DNA of 64,000 nt, from contig JACQFN010000002.1 in NCBI GenBank assembly GCA_016200045.1, positions 62,001 through 126,000 of the forward strand, read 5' to 3'. The notes beneath the pieces were generated by a model. The model made no database searches, was not told the origin of the DNA, and worked only from the letters and a program-made list of their open reading frames with translations. Within the stretch, counting starts at the first letter, position 1, and every line of letters begins with the position of its first letter. The stretch comes from Nitrososphaerota archaeon. GTDB taxonomy: Archaea > Thermoproteota > Nitrososphaeria > Nitrososphaerales > Gagatemarchaeaceae. A program made the translations under genes and the position numbers. Shown here one piece after another: positions 8,555 to 17,089 of the stretch.

Positions 8555-11119
8555 TTGGTCAGCGACGAGGTGCGTATGCGGAATTTTCTGATGCAGACCT
8601 TTGCCGGTAAGGAACTCTCGAAGAAGCTCGAAGAACTGACTGCACCGACGTCAGAGCTTGATGAGGGGCTCCTCGCCTCGGCCTTCTACGACGGTGACAG
8701 GAGGGTCGCGGTGCTGAAGTTCTACGACCCGAAGGAGCAGAGGTTCCGGCTCTGGAGAGACGATACAGGCCACAAGCCCTACTGCTATACCCGGCTCCCG
8801 ATGGAGGAGCTTGGCGCCGTCAGGGCGAGGAAGGATGTCATCGAGATAGTCGAGGAAGAAAGGCGGGACCTGCTGAACGACTCTGTCGTGAAACTGAGGA
8901 AGATTATCACGACCGACCCCCTCGCGATAGGAGGAGGGAACGACAGCATCAGAGACCAGGTGAAGGCGTGGGAGGCCGACATCAAGTACTACGAGAATTA
9001 CGCATACGACCGCGGCCTTCGGATGGGGACCTACTACAGGGTCGCGGGTGGGAAGGTGGTCCCGTCGAAGCACGAAGTCCCCGCCAGGGTCGCGAGTTCT
9101 CTCGAAGAGATTCTGAAGAAGAACCAGCCGGAGTTCATTCCATACCTGATGGAGTCGGCGGAGCTCTTGGGGGAACCTCTCTGCGAATTCAAGAGGGTCG
9201 CGCTCGACATCGAGGTGGACAACGAGGCCGGGAGGCTGCCTGACCCGGAGGACCCCAGACAGCGGGTCATAGCGGTTTCGTTCTTCAACGACCGAGAAAA
9301 GCTGGTCTACGTCCTGAAGGCGGGGAAAGCGACCGAGGGGCTGGACGGGAGAGACTACGGGGTCGTGACTTTCGACGACGAGCAGGAGCTGCTGAAGGCG
9401 GTCCTTTCGAAGATAATGGACTACCCGGTCATAGTCACGTTCAACGGCGATGACTTCGACCTGAGGTACCTCAAGCACCGGGCCGAGAAGCTTGGGATAC
9501 CCGAATGGGAGAACCCGATCCAGCTCGAGAGGGTCGCTGCGTCGCTGAAGCACGGGGTCCACATCGACCTCTATCAGTTCTTCCGCAACAGGTCCATCCA
9601 GGTCTACGCGTTCGGCAACAGGTACACCGAACATACCTTGAACGGGATATCGGAGGCCCTGTTGGACAAGTCCAAGGTAGAGTTCGAAGGGCAGATCGGG
9701 GACCTCCCGCTGGACAAGCTCGCCGAATACTGCCTCAACGACTCCCAGCTAACGTTCGAGTTGACGTCAATGTCCGGCTCCGTGGTGATGAAGCTCCTGT
9801 TGGTCATCTCAAGGATAGGGAAGATGCCGGTCAACGACGTGTCGAGGCTAGGCGTCTCGAACTGGATACGAAGTATGCTGTTCTCCGAGCACCGCAGGCT
9901 GGGAGCCCTGATACCGAGGCAGGACGAGCTCGCGGAAAAGGGTGGAGCCTCGTCGGCGGCTGTAATCAAGGGAAAGAAGTACAAGGGGGGACTTGTGATT
10001 GAGCCGAAGCCGGGAGTCTTCTTCGATGTCTCCGTTCTTGATTTTGCTAGCCTTTACCCCAGCCTGATCAAGGTTCACAACCTGTCCTATGAGACCGTCG
10101 ACTGTCCTCACGAAGAATGCAAGAACAATGTTGTCCCGGACACGACCACGTGGGTGTGCACCAAGAGAAGAGGGATTGCAAGCCTTGTGACCGGTTCCCT
10201 GAGAGATCTTAGAGTCAGTCACTACAAGCCCCTGGCAAGAGACCCTACTCTGTCAAAGGAGGAGCGAGAGCTCTACAATGTTGTCTCGCAGGGTTTGAAA
10301 GTCTTCCTGAACGCAACGTACGGCACCTTTGGGTTCGAGACGTTCGCCTTCTACTGCCTTCCAGTTGCGGAAGCAACCGCAGCGCTCGGGAGGGACGCAA
10401 TAACCCGGACCATCAAGAAGTGTGAGACCTCTGGGATAGACGTTCTCTACGGGGACACGGACTCGATTTTCCTGCAGAACCTTTCGAGGGAGCAGGTCAG
10501 CGCCGTCTCCCGCTGGGCAGAGGCTGAGCTAGGAATCGAGCTCGACCTCGACAAGACATACCGGTACGTGGCGTTCAGCAGCAGGAAGAAGAACTACTTC
10601 GGGGTCCTCCCGGACGGGACTGTCGACATAAGAGGTTTGACCGGCAAAAAATCTCAGACCCCCCCTTTCCTCAAGGATACGTTCTACAAGGCCCTGGCCA
10701 TCCTGAGCCAGGTCCAGACCGAGGGAGACTTCGAGAGGGCGAAGTCTGATACGAAGGCCCTGCTCGCCGGGATGATCGATAGCCTGAAGAAGAGACAGGT
10801 CCCTGTGGAGGAGCTCGCGTTCAATGTCATGATGAGCAAGCCCACTGAGAGGTACGGCGGGACGACCCCACAGCACGTCAGGGCGGCCAAGCTCTTGGAG
10901 GACAGGGGGAGGGAGATCAGGGCCGGGGAGATCATCTCTTTCGTGAAGACCAAGAACCCTCCTTACGTGAAGCCGGTCGACCTTGCGAAGGTGGAGGAGG
11001 TGGACGCGGACAAGTACATCGAGTACGCCCACTCAATGTTCGACCAGATGCTCGACGCCCTCGACTTCAGCTTCGACGAGCTGATGGGGGCGACCACCCT
11101 GGACCTGTTCTGGTCCTAG
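8555..11119 (+). CDS. polB: Family B DNA polymerase with 3'-5' exonuclease
   Basis: The 854-residue protein carries all expected motifs: Exo I ALDIEVDNE (about residue 217), Exo II TFNGDDFDLRYL (about 300), Exo III YCLND (about 395), motif A DFASLYPS (about 497), motif B KVFLNATYG (about 587) and motif C YGDTDS (about 635). Between A and B sits a Cys-rich insert, CPHEEC...WVC, typical of crenarchaeal/thaumarchaeal PolB1. It is a replicative or repair polymerase with proofreading. The TTG start gives MVSDEVRMRNF; an internal ATG nine codons in is the alternative. The stretch encoding motifs A-C is visibly less GC-rich than its flanks. Its stop overlaps the convergent MscS stop at CTAG. Confidence 0.96.
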   Translation: MVSDEVRMRNFLMQTFAGKELSKKLEELTAPTSELDEGLLASAFYDGDRRVAVLKFYDPKEQRFRLWRDDTGHKPYCYTRLPMEELGAVRARKDVIEIVEEERRDLLNDSVVKLRKIITTDPLAIGGGNDSIRDQVKAWEADIKYYENYAYDRGLRMGTYYRVAGGKVVPSKHEVPARVASSLEEILKKNQPEFIPYLMESAELLGEPLCEFKRVALDIEVDNEAGRLPDPEDPRQRVIAVSFFNDREKLVYVLKAGKATEGLDGRDYGVVTFDDEQELLKAVLSKIMDYPVIVTFNGDDFDLRYLKHRAEKLGIPEWENPIQLERVAASLKHGVHIDLYQFFRNRSIQVYAFGNRYTEHTLNGISEALLDKSKVEFEGQIGDLPLDKLAEYCLNDSQLTFELTSMSGSVVMKLLLVISRIGKMPVNDVSRLGVSNWIRSMLFSEHRRLGALIPRQDELAEKGGASSAAVIKGKKYKGGLVIEPKPGVFFDVSVLDFASLYPSLIKVHNLSYETVDCPHEECKNNVVPDTTTWVCTKRRGIASLVTGSLRDLRVSHYKPLARDPTLSKEERELYNVVSQGLKVFLNATYGTFGFETFAFYCLPVAEATAALGRDAITRTIKKCETSGIDVLYGDTDSIFLQNLSREQVSAVSRWAEAELGIELDLDKTYRYVAFSSRKKNYFGVLPDGTVDIRGLTGKKSQTPPFLKDTFYKALAILSQVQTEGDFERAKSDTKALLAGMIDSLKKRQVPVEELAFNVMMSKPTERYGGTTPQHVRAAKLLEDRGREIRAGEIISFVKTKNPPYVKPVDLAKVEEVDADKYIEYAHSMFDQMLDALDFSFDELMGATTLDLFWS

Positions 11120-11706
11120 AGCTGTAGCTTCTTCTCCAGCCTCGCCTTCGCAGTGTAGTTCACTATCGGGCCTGAAGCTAAGTTGCTGTTTCCTATCACC
11201 GTGATCGAGCCGTCACCTCTCTTCACCCACGTCGTCCTCAGCGACAGCTTGACCACCGCTCCCCTGACCGGGCCGAACTCGACATCGTCCCCTAGCCGAA
11301 GCACTCCGTCCCTGAACATCAGCACCCCCGCGATGATGTTTGACAGCGTGTTCTGGAGCGCCAGCGTGACGGCGAGACCTCCGATCCCGGAGATGGTGAG
11401 AGTGGAGAGCTCGGAGGAGAGCCCCGTGACGCCGGCGACGGCAGCGACCGCGGCCACGACCATTGTCAGCAAGAGCCACTGGTCAACCGCCCTCGAAACG
11501 GACTTCGACGCGCCGGCCTTCGTAGCGACCCGGCGAAACACTCGGGTGAACAGAATCCCGAAGAGAAAGATCGCGGCCACCGCCGCCGCGGCCTCCGCGA
11601 CGGTCAGCAGCAGGGGCCTGGCGACAGGCGCTGAAGAAGCCGTGGTCGCCGCAGCCTGCAGCGCCGCGCTCGCGATTCCCTTCGCTGTGCCCAGAAGTCC
11701 GAGCAT
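11116..11706 (-). CDS. Minimal MscS-type mechanosensitive channel
   Basis: At 196 residues this is shorter than E. coli MscS (286), keeping the pore helix GGLAVTLALQNTLSNIIAG and the following beta-domain start (LRLGDDVEFG...) but only part of the cytoplasmic vestibule. Three hydrophobic helices precede it. The family opens under membrane tension to release solutes during hypo-osmotic shock. The C-terminal alpha/beta domain is missing, so assembly may differ from canonical MscS. It is convergent with polB. Confidence 0.85.
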   Translation of the reverse strand: MLGLLGTAKGIASAALQAAATTASSAPVARPLLLTVAEAAAAVAAIFLFGILFTRVFRRVATKAGASKSVSRAVDQWLLLTMVVAAVAAVAGVTGLSSELSTLTISGIGGLAVTLALQNTLSNIIAGVLMFRDGVLRLGDDVEFGPVRGAVVKLSLRTTWVKRGDGSITVIGNSNLASGPIVNYTAKARLEKKLQL

Positions 11707-11797
11707 GATGCTCGCAACGACAACCGGTCTGGAAAAACGTTTTCATCTTCTCCAACGACTTTATTACCACAGGACCTGGCCTGAGGCGTAGTCGGAA

Positions 11798-12262
11798 TTG
11801 GCGGCGCCCGAAACGAAGTTCTCCAACGCCGGCAGGATGATTGTCGCGTCGGTCGCGCACACTGGCCCGTACCAGGGAATCGGGGCGGAGATGAAGGACC
11901 TGAAGGCGTGGATCGACTCCAGGGGGATTGACCAGGCCGGGTACCCGTTCTGCCTCTATTACGACAACCCTACGGAGACCCCTGCCGAGGAACTGAGAAG
12001 CGAGGCGTGCATACCGGTGTCCAAGGCCTTCGAGCAAGAGGGCAAGTTCCAGATGAAGGAGATCGCCGAGGTCCTGGTCGCCGAGACTCGGCACCAGGGG
12101 CCCCCCGAACAGTTCGCGATGACCTACGGGCCGTTCCTAGAGTCCCTCCTGAACGGGGGTTACCAGATTCTGGGGCCGGCGAGGGAGTACTACATGACAG
12201 TGAGCGACGCGACAGGCCCGGGTGCGGGCTTCCTAATCCAACAGCCAGTGGCGAAGAAGTGA
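11798..12262 (+). CDS. GyrI-like/AraC effector-binding domain protein
   Basis: The 154-residue protein matches the stand-alone GyrI-like (SOUL/BmrR-type) ligand-binding fold: VASVAHTGPYQGIGAEMKDL at the N-terminus, YYDNPTETPAEELRSEACIPV in the middle and FLIQQPV at the end. Such proteins bind small cationic or amphipathic ligands, either as sensors or as hydrolases. No DNA-binding domain is present. It is followed after 43 bases by the N-carbamoylputrescine amidohydrolase gene, so a link to polyamine metabolism is plausible but not shown. Confidence 0.8.
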   Translation: MAAPETKFSNAGRMIVASVAHTGPYQGIGAEMKDLKAWIDSRGIDQAGYPFCLYYDNPTETPAEELRSEACIPVSKAFEQEGKFQMKEIAEVLVAETRHQGPPEQFAMTYGPFLESLLNGGYQILGPAREYYMTVSDATGPGAGFLIQQPVAKK

Positions 12263-12305
12263 TCAGTCTTCGAGGCGCGGCGGAACCGGTGAACGTGGAG
12301 ACATC

Positions 12306-13151
12306 TTGCGAAACACCGTCGTGAAGGTAGGTGCCGTTCAGATGTCAGCCTCGGACAGCATCGACCACAACCTGACGAAGGCGGGCCGGATGGTCGGCGA
12401 CGCTGCCAAAAAGGGGGCCGAAATCGTCTGCCTTCCTGAGCTGTTCGCGTGGCGCTACTTCCCGTCCCGGCGGGGGGCGAAGCCTGTCCCGGAGAGGATT
12501 CCGGGAAAGGTCACGGAAGCCCTGTCGTCGATGGCGAAGAGAAACGGAGTAGTGCTCGTGGGGGGCTCGGTCTTCGAGCGGGGAAGAGACGGACGCAACT
12601 ACAACACGTGCATCGTCTTCGACGAGGAAGGAGAGGCGATGTCGAAGTACCGCAAGGTGCACATACCGCAGGACGACCACTACTACGAGCAGGACTACTT
12701 CGAAGCGGGTAAGAGGTACGTTGTCGCGAAGACCCGGCGAGGGACCCTCGGGACCCTTGTCTGCTTCGACCAGTGGTACCCGGAACCTGCAAGAATTGAG
12801 AAGCTGATGGGCGCTGAAATCCTGTTCTATCCTACTGCAATCGGGAAAGTGAACGGGATAGAAGAATCGGAAGGGGACTGGGGGCTGGCGTGGGAGGGGG
12901 TCCAGGTCGGGCACGCGATATCCAACAGCCTGGTCGTATGCGCGGTCAACCGGGCGGGCACGGAAGGAGGCACGACGTTCTGGGGAGGCTCGTTCGTCTG
13001 CGACCAGTTCGGAAGGGTCCTCCACAGGGCAGGGGGAGGGGAGGAGACTTTCGTGGTCCCCTGCGACCTTGCGCTGGGCGACCAGGTGGAAGGCGGGTGG
13101 GGTTTTCTCCGCAACAGGAAGAAGGGGACCTATTCCAAGATTGTCAGGTGA
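12306..13151 (+). CDS. aguB: N-carbamoylputrescine amidohydrolase (nitrilase superfamily)
   Basis: A 281-residue carbon-nitrogen hydrolase with the Glu45-Lys117-Cys153 triad in LPELFAWRYF, KYRKVHIPQD and LVCFDQWYPE. The DQWYPE context after Cys is typical of AguB, which releases ammonia and CO2 from N-carbamoylputrescine to give putrescine. Adjacency to an agmatine deiminase gene supports this over a generic nitrilase. It starts at TTG. The downstream aguA reading frame overlaps its end, so the two are probably translated from one message. Confidence 0.9.
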   Translation: MRNTVVKVGAVQMSASDSIDHNLTKAGRMVGDAAKKGAEIVCLPELFAWRYFPSRRGAKPVPERIPGKVTEALSSMAKRNGVVLVGGSVFERGRDGRNYNTCIVFDEEGEAMSKYRKVHIPQDDHYYEQDYFEAGKRYVVAKTRRGTLGTLVCFDQWYPEPARIEKLMGAEILFYPTAIGKVNGIEESEGDWGLAWEGVQVGHAISNSLVVCAVNRAGTEGGTTFWGGSFVCDQFGRVLHRAGGGEETFVVPCDLALGDQVEGGWGFLRNRKKGTYSKIVR

Positions 13152-14178
13152 CCTGGGGGAGGACCCTTCTGCCGCCGGGTACCGGATGCCCGCCGAGTGG
13201 GAGGAGCACCGGGCTACGTGGGTGTCGTGGCCCAAGAACCCGGACACGTTCCAGGGTGACGTGCTGAGACAGACCGAGGAAGCGTACTCTCGGATGGTCG
13301 GAGCGCTGGCCGAAGGGGAAGAGGTCAGGGTAATGGTCGACGACGAGTCGACCGAAGCCAGGGCCAAGAGCCAGGTTGCAACGAACGGAAACGTCGTTTT
13401 CCACCGGGTGAGGACGGTCGACGTCTGGGTGAGAGACTACGGCCCGCTGTACTTGGTGGGGAAGGATGTTGCGCTCACGAAGTGGGTGTTCAACGCGTGG
13501 GGGCGGAAGTACGAAGACCTCCTTCCAGATAACGATGCTGGCGAATTCATGGCTGAGTCGGAGGGTCTGAGGGTCTTCCGGCCCGGAATGGTCCTTGAAG
13601 GGGGGTCGATTGACGTGGACGGAGGAGGGACCCTGCTCACCACGGAGCAGTGCCTCATGAACCCCAACCGGAACCCAGGGCTCCCCAAGCTGGCGATAGA
13701 AGAAAAGCTGAGGGCCAATCTCGGGGCGACGAGGGTCGTCTGGCTGGAGGGCGGGATAGATGGAGACGACACCGACGGACACGTGGACGACGTAGCAAGG
13801 TTCGTCGGCCCCGCCAAGGTAGTTGTTTCGGTGGAGTCCGACCCGAGCGACGCAAACCACTCGGCGCTCGAGCGGAACCGGGCCATCCTGGACGGCGCCA
13901 TTACTTCTGAGGGGCAACAAATTGAGGTGATTCCGCTCCCCATGCCCCCCAGGGTCGATTCCGCCGGGGGGAGGCTCCCCGTGAGCCACGCGAACTTCTA
14001 CATCGGGAATTCGGTAGTCCTGGTCCCCACGTTCGGGGGGGGGAGCGACAGAAAGGCGGTCTCGACACTCGCCGGCCTGTTTCCAGATAGGGAGGTCCTT
14101 GGCATCGACTGCAGGGCCTTGGCGCACGGGTTGGGGACAATCCACTGCGTGACCCAACAGGTCCCCGCTGACCCGTGA
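13141..14178 (+). CDS. aguA: Agmatine deiminase (PPAD family)
   Basis: The protein shows GYRMPAEWEEH at the N-terminus, VRDYGPLY, LEGGSIDVDGGG, DDTDGHVDD and the C-terminal catalytic cysteine in GTIHCVTQQVP, the signature set of agmatine deiminase. It converts agmatine to N-carbamoylputrescine. The ORF track starts upstream inside aguB; I prefer TTG at 13141, because the conserved GYRMPAE motif normally follows a short N-terminal leader; ATG at 13186 would cut just into it. Together with aguB this gives a two-step agmatine-to-putrescine route. Confidence 0.92.
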   Translation: MSGDLGEDPSAAGYRMPAEWEEHRATWVSWPKNPDTFQGDVLRQTEEAYSRMVGALAEGEEVRVMVDDESTEARAKSQVATNGNVVFHRVRTVDVWVRDYGPLYLVGKDVALTKWVFNAWGRKYEDLLPDNDAGEFMAESEGLRVFRPGMVLEGGSIDVDGGGTLLTTEQCLMNPNRNPGLPKLAIEEKLRANLGATRVVWLEGGIDGDDTDGHVDDVARFVGPAKVVVSVESDPSDANHSALERNRAILDGAITSEGQQIEVIPLPMPPRVDSAGGRLPVSHANFYIGNSVVLVPTFGGGSDRKAVSTLAGLFPDREVLGIDCRALAHGLGTIHCVTQQVPADP

Positions 14179-14184
14179 CTGTGG

Positions 14185-15861
14185 CTACTCGAACTTCGCC
14201 GACTTCTCCTTGACGTCGGCTATGAATTCGCCCGGCATTACCCCGAACTGCTGCTTGCCGTCCCTGGTCCTGACCGAGACCGTCTTCGCTCCTTCCTCCT
14301 TCGCTCCGACGACCAAAACGAACGGGATCTTCTGGACCTGGGCGTTCCTCACTTTGGAGTTGAGGGTCCCTGACTCGAAGTCTCCGTCTGCCCTTATTCC
14401 CGCTTCCACGAGCTCCCCGAGCACCTTCGAAGCGTAGCCTCTGTTGTCGTCGGTAAGGGGGATGAGTCGGGCCTGGACGGGGGAGAGCCACACGGGGAGC
14501 CGCCCCTGGTAGTGCTCGAGCAGGACCCCGATGAACCTCTCCAGTGTCCCGAAGATGGCCCTGTGGACGGTCACGACCTCGTGCTCCTTGCCGTCGTGGC
14601 CCGTGTAAGTCAGCCCGAATCGCTTGGGGAGCTGGTAGTCCAGCTGTATGGTCGTGCACTGCCACTTGCGCCCGACCGAGTCCTTCACGTCCACGTCGAT
14701 CTTGGGCCCGTAGAACGTCCCGTCCTTCTCCATTATCGTGTACTGAAGGCCCTTCGCTGCAAGTGCATCCTTCAGGACCCCGGTCGCTTCGTCCCACTCC
14801 TCCTTTGCGCCGGCGTGCTCGTCCGGCATCGTCGAGATGCGGACCTCGAACTCGAACCTGAATATGGCATACATCTTCTGCATCAGATCCAACAACTCCC
14901 CTATCATTGCTGGGGCCTGCTCGCGTGTCACGAAGATGTGGGCGTCGTCCTGGGATAGCTTCTTGACCCTGAACAGCCCGCTCGCTACCCCGCTTAGCTC
15001 GTTCCTGTGGAGGGCGTCGAAGCAGGCGACTCGCAGCGGGAGGTCGCGGAATGACCACTTCCTGGATTTGTAATAGAGCATGGTCGATGGGCAGTTCATC
15101 GGCTTGAGAGCGTACTCCTCTTCCCCCATCTGGGTGACGAACATGTTGTCCCGGTAGAAGTCCCAGTGGCCGCTCACCTTCCAGAGCGCGGAGTTGGCAA
15201 GAAGGGGGGTGCTCAGCTCGACATACCCGGCCTTCGCCTCTTCGCGCCTGATCAGGTCGGTGAGTGCCTCCCACACCTTCAGTCCCTTGTCGTGCCAGAA
15301 GGCCATCCCTGGTGAGGTCTCCTGGAAGCTGAAGAGGTCGAGCCTTTCGCCGATCACCCTGTGGTCAGTTTCAGGCAAGCTTCCGAAGTCGCTCTTCTTC
15401 AGGCGAGATCGGACCTCACCTTCAGACTGCTCGCGCTTCTTCCCAGCCGGGGTCTCCCCCCGGGCATCATGAGCGTAGCTCCTTGACATCTCCGCGAGGG
15501 GGTGCCCCTTCACCTTGACCTGGAGGGCCTTCGTCCATCCGAAGGGGGACCTCATTGTGCCCAACCCAACTGCCTTCGACTCCGCCTCCATGGCGTCCAA
15601 CAGCTTCAGGGCCTCGTGTGGCCGCGCAAGGTTCTGGCTGATGTGGGCGAAGGGATAGATCATCACCCTGTTGGTCCCAAGCTTCTGAAGGAATTCCTTC
15701 GCCTCATGGACCGCCTTTCTTGCCAGGTCTGCGTCGTCCCCCTCTTCGAAGGCGGTGAACAGGACCACCAGGTCTTCCTCTCGGACCAGGCCGGGCTTTG
15801 CCTCCTCAGCCCCGGTTATCTCCTTCTTGACCGGGTTGTATTCGATGAAGTCGACGTGCAT
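14185..15861 (-). CDS. thrS: Threonyl-tRNA synthetase, archaeal type
   Basis: The 558-residue enzyme starts with the archaeal D-aminoacyl-deacylase-like editing domain (MHVDFIEY...; about 1-145). The class II core follows, with the zinc ligands of ThrRS in MNCPSTM, DDAHIF and TVHRAIFG, motif 2 around DALHRNELSG and motif 3 near LEHYQGRLPVW. An anticodon-binding domain closes it. Editing and aminoacylation are on one chain, unlike the split ThrRS pair of some Crenarchaeota. The linker after the editing domain is short, making the protein somewhat smaller than most archaeal ThrRS. Confidence 0.96.
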   Translation of the reverse strand: MHVDFIEYNPVKKEITGAEEAKPGLVREEDLVVLFTAFEEGDDADLARKAVHEAKEFLQKLGTNRVMIYPFAHISQNLARPHEALKLLDAMEAESKAVGLGTMRSPFGWTKALQVKVKGHPLAEMSRSYAHDARGETPAGKKREQSEGEVRSRLKKSDFGSLPETDHRVIGERLDLFSFQETSPGMAFWHDKGLKVWEALTDLIRREEAKAGYVELSTPLLANSALWKVSGHWDFYRDNMFVTQMGEEEYALKPMNCPSTMLYYKSRKWSFRDLPLRVACFDALHRNELSGVASGLFRVKKLSQDDAHIFVTREQAPAMIGELLDLMQKMYAIFRFEFEVRISTMPDEHAGAKEEWDEATGVLKDALAAKGLQYTIMEKDGTFYGPKIDVDVKDSVGRKWQCTTIQLDYQLPKRFGLTYTGHDGKEHEVVTVHRAIFGTLERFIGVLLEHYQGRLPVWLSPVQARLIPLTDDNRGYASKVLGELVEAGIRADGDFESGTLNSKVRNAQVQKIPFVLVVGAKEEGAKTVSVRTRDGKQQFGVMPGEFIADVKEKSAKFE

Positions 15862-15892
15862 CTGCAGGATCTTCAGGCGCCTCCCCTCCAGG

Positions 15893-16096
15893 CTACCAGC
15901 GCGACCGCTCCAAGGACTTCGACTTCTTCGTGGCCTTCTTCCACGCCTTGTAGTGGTCGTGGCACAGGTAGACCCTCCTTCCGTCGCCCCCTACGCTTAG
16001 CCCGCTCCCTGATACGTCCCCCCTGCTCAGAGACCGGACTGCCTTGTTCTGACATCCCGACGCGTCGCAACCGACACCCTTGTCCACTTTGCCCAA
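15893..16096 (-). CDS. Small putative zinc-binding protein
   Basis: Not a family I can name. Four metal-type ligands are arranged as C-x4-C (CDASGC) and C-x-x-H (CHDHYK), with a basic C-terminus rich in Lys. The track begins at ATG 16123, but that ATG lies inside the TATA-like CATATATAATG shared with the divergent gene; a box there would place transcription near the TTG at 16096, which I use. It ends 31 bases before the thrS start on the same strand. A nucleic-acid-binding role is a guess from charge and cysteines. Confidence 0.6.
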   Translation of the reverse strand: MGKVDKGVGCDASGCQNKAVRSLSRGDVSGSGLSVGGDGRRVYLCHDHYKAWKKATKKSKSLERSRW

Positions 16097-16120
16097 TTTT
16101 ACCCCCTGAACCCACTTCAG

Positions 16121-16131
16121 CATATATAATG
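16121..16131. promoter_or_regulatory. Shared divergent TATA element
   Basis: CATATATAATG is close to symmetric. On the plus strand it lies about 28 bases before the GTG start of the CDP-alcohol transferase gene. On the minus strand it lies about 28 bases before a TTG start of the zinc-finger gene. One TBP site could therefore serve both directions. This comes from motif and spacing. Confidence 0.55.
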
Positions 16132-16153
16132 TTGCACGGGACGAGAGGTCTCG

Positions 16154-16732
16154 GTGCTAGACAGATTTCGCGAAAGGCTCAAGGGATACTTCTACACGAT
16201 AGGGACTGCATTCGCGCAGGTCGGGCTCTCCCCCACATTCTGGACGTTTGTAGGCGTGGCCCTGGCCCTCGGTGCCGCAGCCGCGTACTTTTCCTCGGGG
16301 ACGGTGGGGCAGTTCATGGGGGGCCTGCTACTGCTTAGCTCGGGGTTCTTCGACGTCGTCGACGGGGCTGTGGCGAAGGCTACGGGGAAGGTCTCCCGCT
16401 CCGGAGCGTTCCTCGACTCGACCCTGGACCGGGTGGCCGAGGTCGCGGTGTTCATCGGGATATTGGGAGGGAAGTACTCGGACCCCACACTGGTCCTTTC
16501 CGCAGCTAGCTTCAGCCTCCTCGTCAGCTACACACGGGCGAGGGCCGAGTCCCTCGGGACCAGCCTTGCTGGTGTCGGGATAGGGGAGCGGGCCGAGAGG
16601 CTCCTGGTGGTCGGGTTGTCGTCTCTCGTCGGCCGGGTCGATGCGGGGGTGGCGATAGTGGTCGTCCTGGCAGGTTTTACTTTCGTCGAAAGGGCGTACC
16701 GCGGGGCCAGGGCCATGAGACGTTCTGCCTAA
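16154..16732 (+). CDS. CDP-alcohol phosphatidyltransferase family (archaetidylinositol phosphate synthase-like)
   Basis: This 192-residue membrane enzyme contains the full CDP-alcohol motif DVVDGAVAKATGKVSRSGAF followed by LDSTLDR (D-G-x2-A-x8-G-x3-D-x3-D). The family transfers a CDP-activated archaetidyl group to an alcohol such as inositol-phosphate or serine to make polar lipid headgroups. About six membrane segments are visible. Headgroup specificity cannot be decided; archaetidylinositol phosphate synthase is the common archaeal form of this length. The GTG start follows a strong TATA by about 28 bases. Its TAA overlaps the convergent PadR-like stop. Confidence 0.85.
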   Translation: MLDRFRERLKGYFYTIGTAFAQVGLSPTFWTFVGVALALGAAAAYFSSGTVGQFMGGLLLLSSGFFDVVDGAVAKATGKVSRSGAFLDSTLDRVAEVAVFIGILGGKYSDPTLVLSAASFSLLVSYTRARAESLGTSLAGVGIGERAERLLVVGLSSLVGRVDAGVAIVVVLAGFTFVERAYRGARAMRRSA

Positions 16733-17025
16733 AGCGCCTTCCTCGTGTCCTCCAGGAGCTTCAGGCCTCTTTCCAGTTCCTCCGACCCCCAGGGAGTTAT
16801 TTCGTAGGCGGACCGGAACACGTCAGACGATTTACGTACCAGCCCCTCCTTCCGAAGCCTGTAGAGCACAGTGTAGAAGGTGATGGCGGCAGGGGTGAAG
16901 CCGTGCTTCCCGCCTACACGGGACCTTAGTTCACCCGGGGTGGCCTTTCCATGTCTGAGTTCAGAAAGGATGTACAGCCAGAGGTTCCCCCGAGTCATCG
17001 ATTCCCTCAGATGGGCGAACGCCAA
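16729..17025 (-). CDS. PadR-like winged-helix transcription regulator
   Basis: A 98-residue winged-helix protein: NLWLYILSELRHGKATPGEL, then TFYTVLYRLRKEGLVRKSS and AYEITPWGSEEL, the PadR pattern in which the third helix contacts DNA and the wing carries the YxITxxG motif. The usual C-terminal dimerisation helix is short (LERGLKLLEDTRKAL). The start is TTG; an internal ATG (MTRGNLW) is possible. It lies between the lipid gene and the divergent cyclophilin gene and may control either. Confidence 0.8.
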   Translation of the reverse strand: MAFAHLRESMTRGNLWLYILSELRHGKATPGELRSRVGGKHGFTPAAITFYTVLYRLRKEGLVRKSSDVFRSAYEITPWGSEELERGLKLLEDTRKAL

Positions 17026-17089
17026 CGTTACTTGGAGGCCCTGTCCTACTGATGAACGTTGTCAGGCCGGCAGTTCGACCGAATCCTAT

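Noticed and set aside
13901-15274. Minus-strand ORF of 457 residues over aguA and thrS
   Set aside because: Shadow of thrS; composition is Arg/Gly/Pro-rich and it crosses the gap between two convergent genes.
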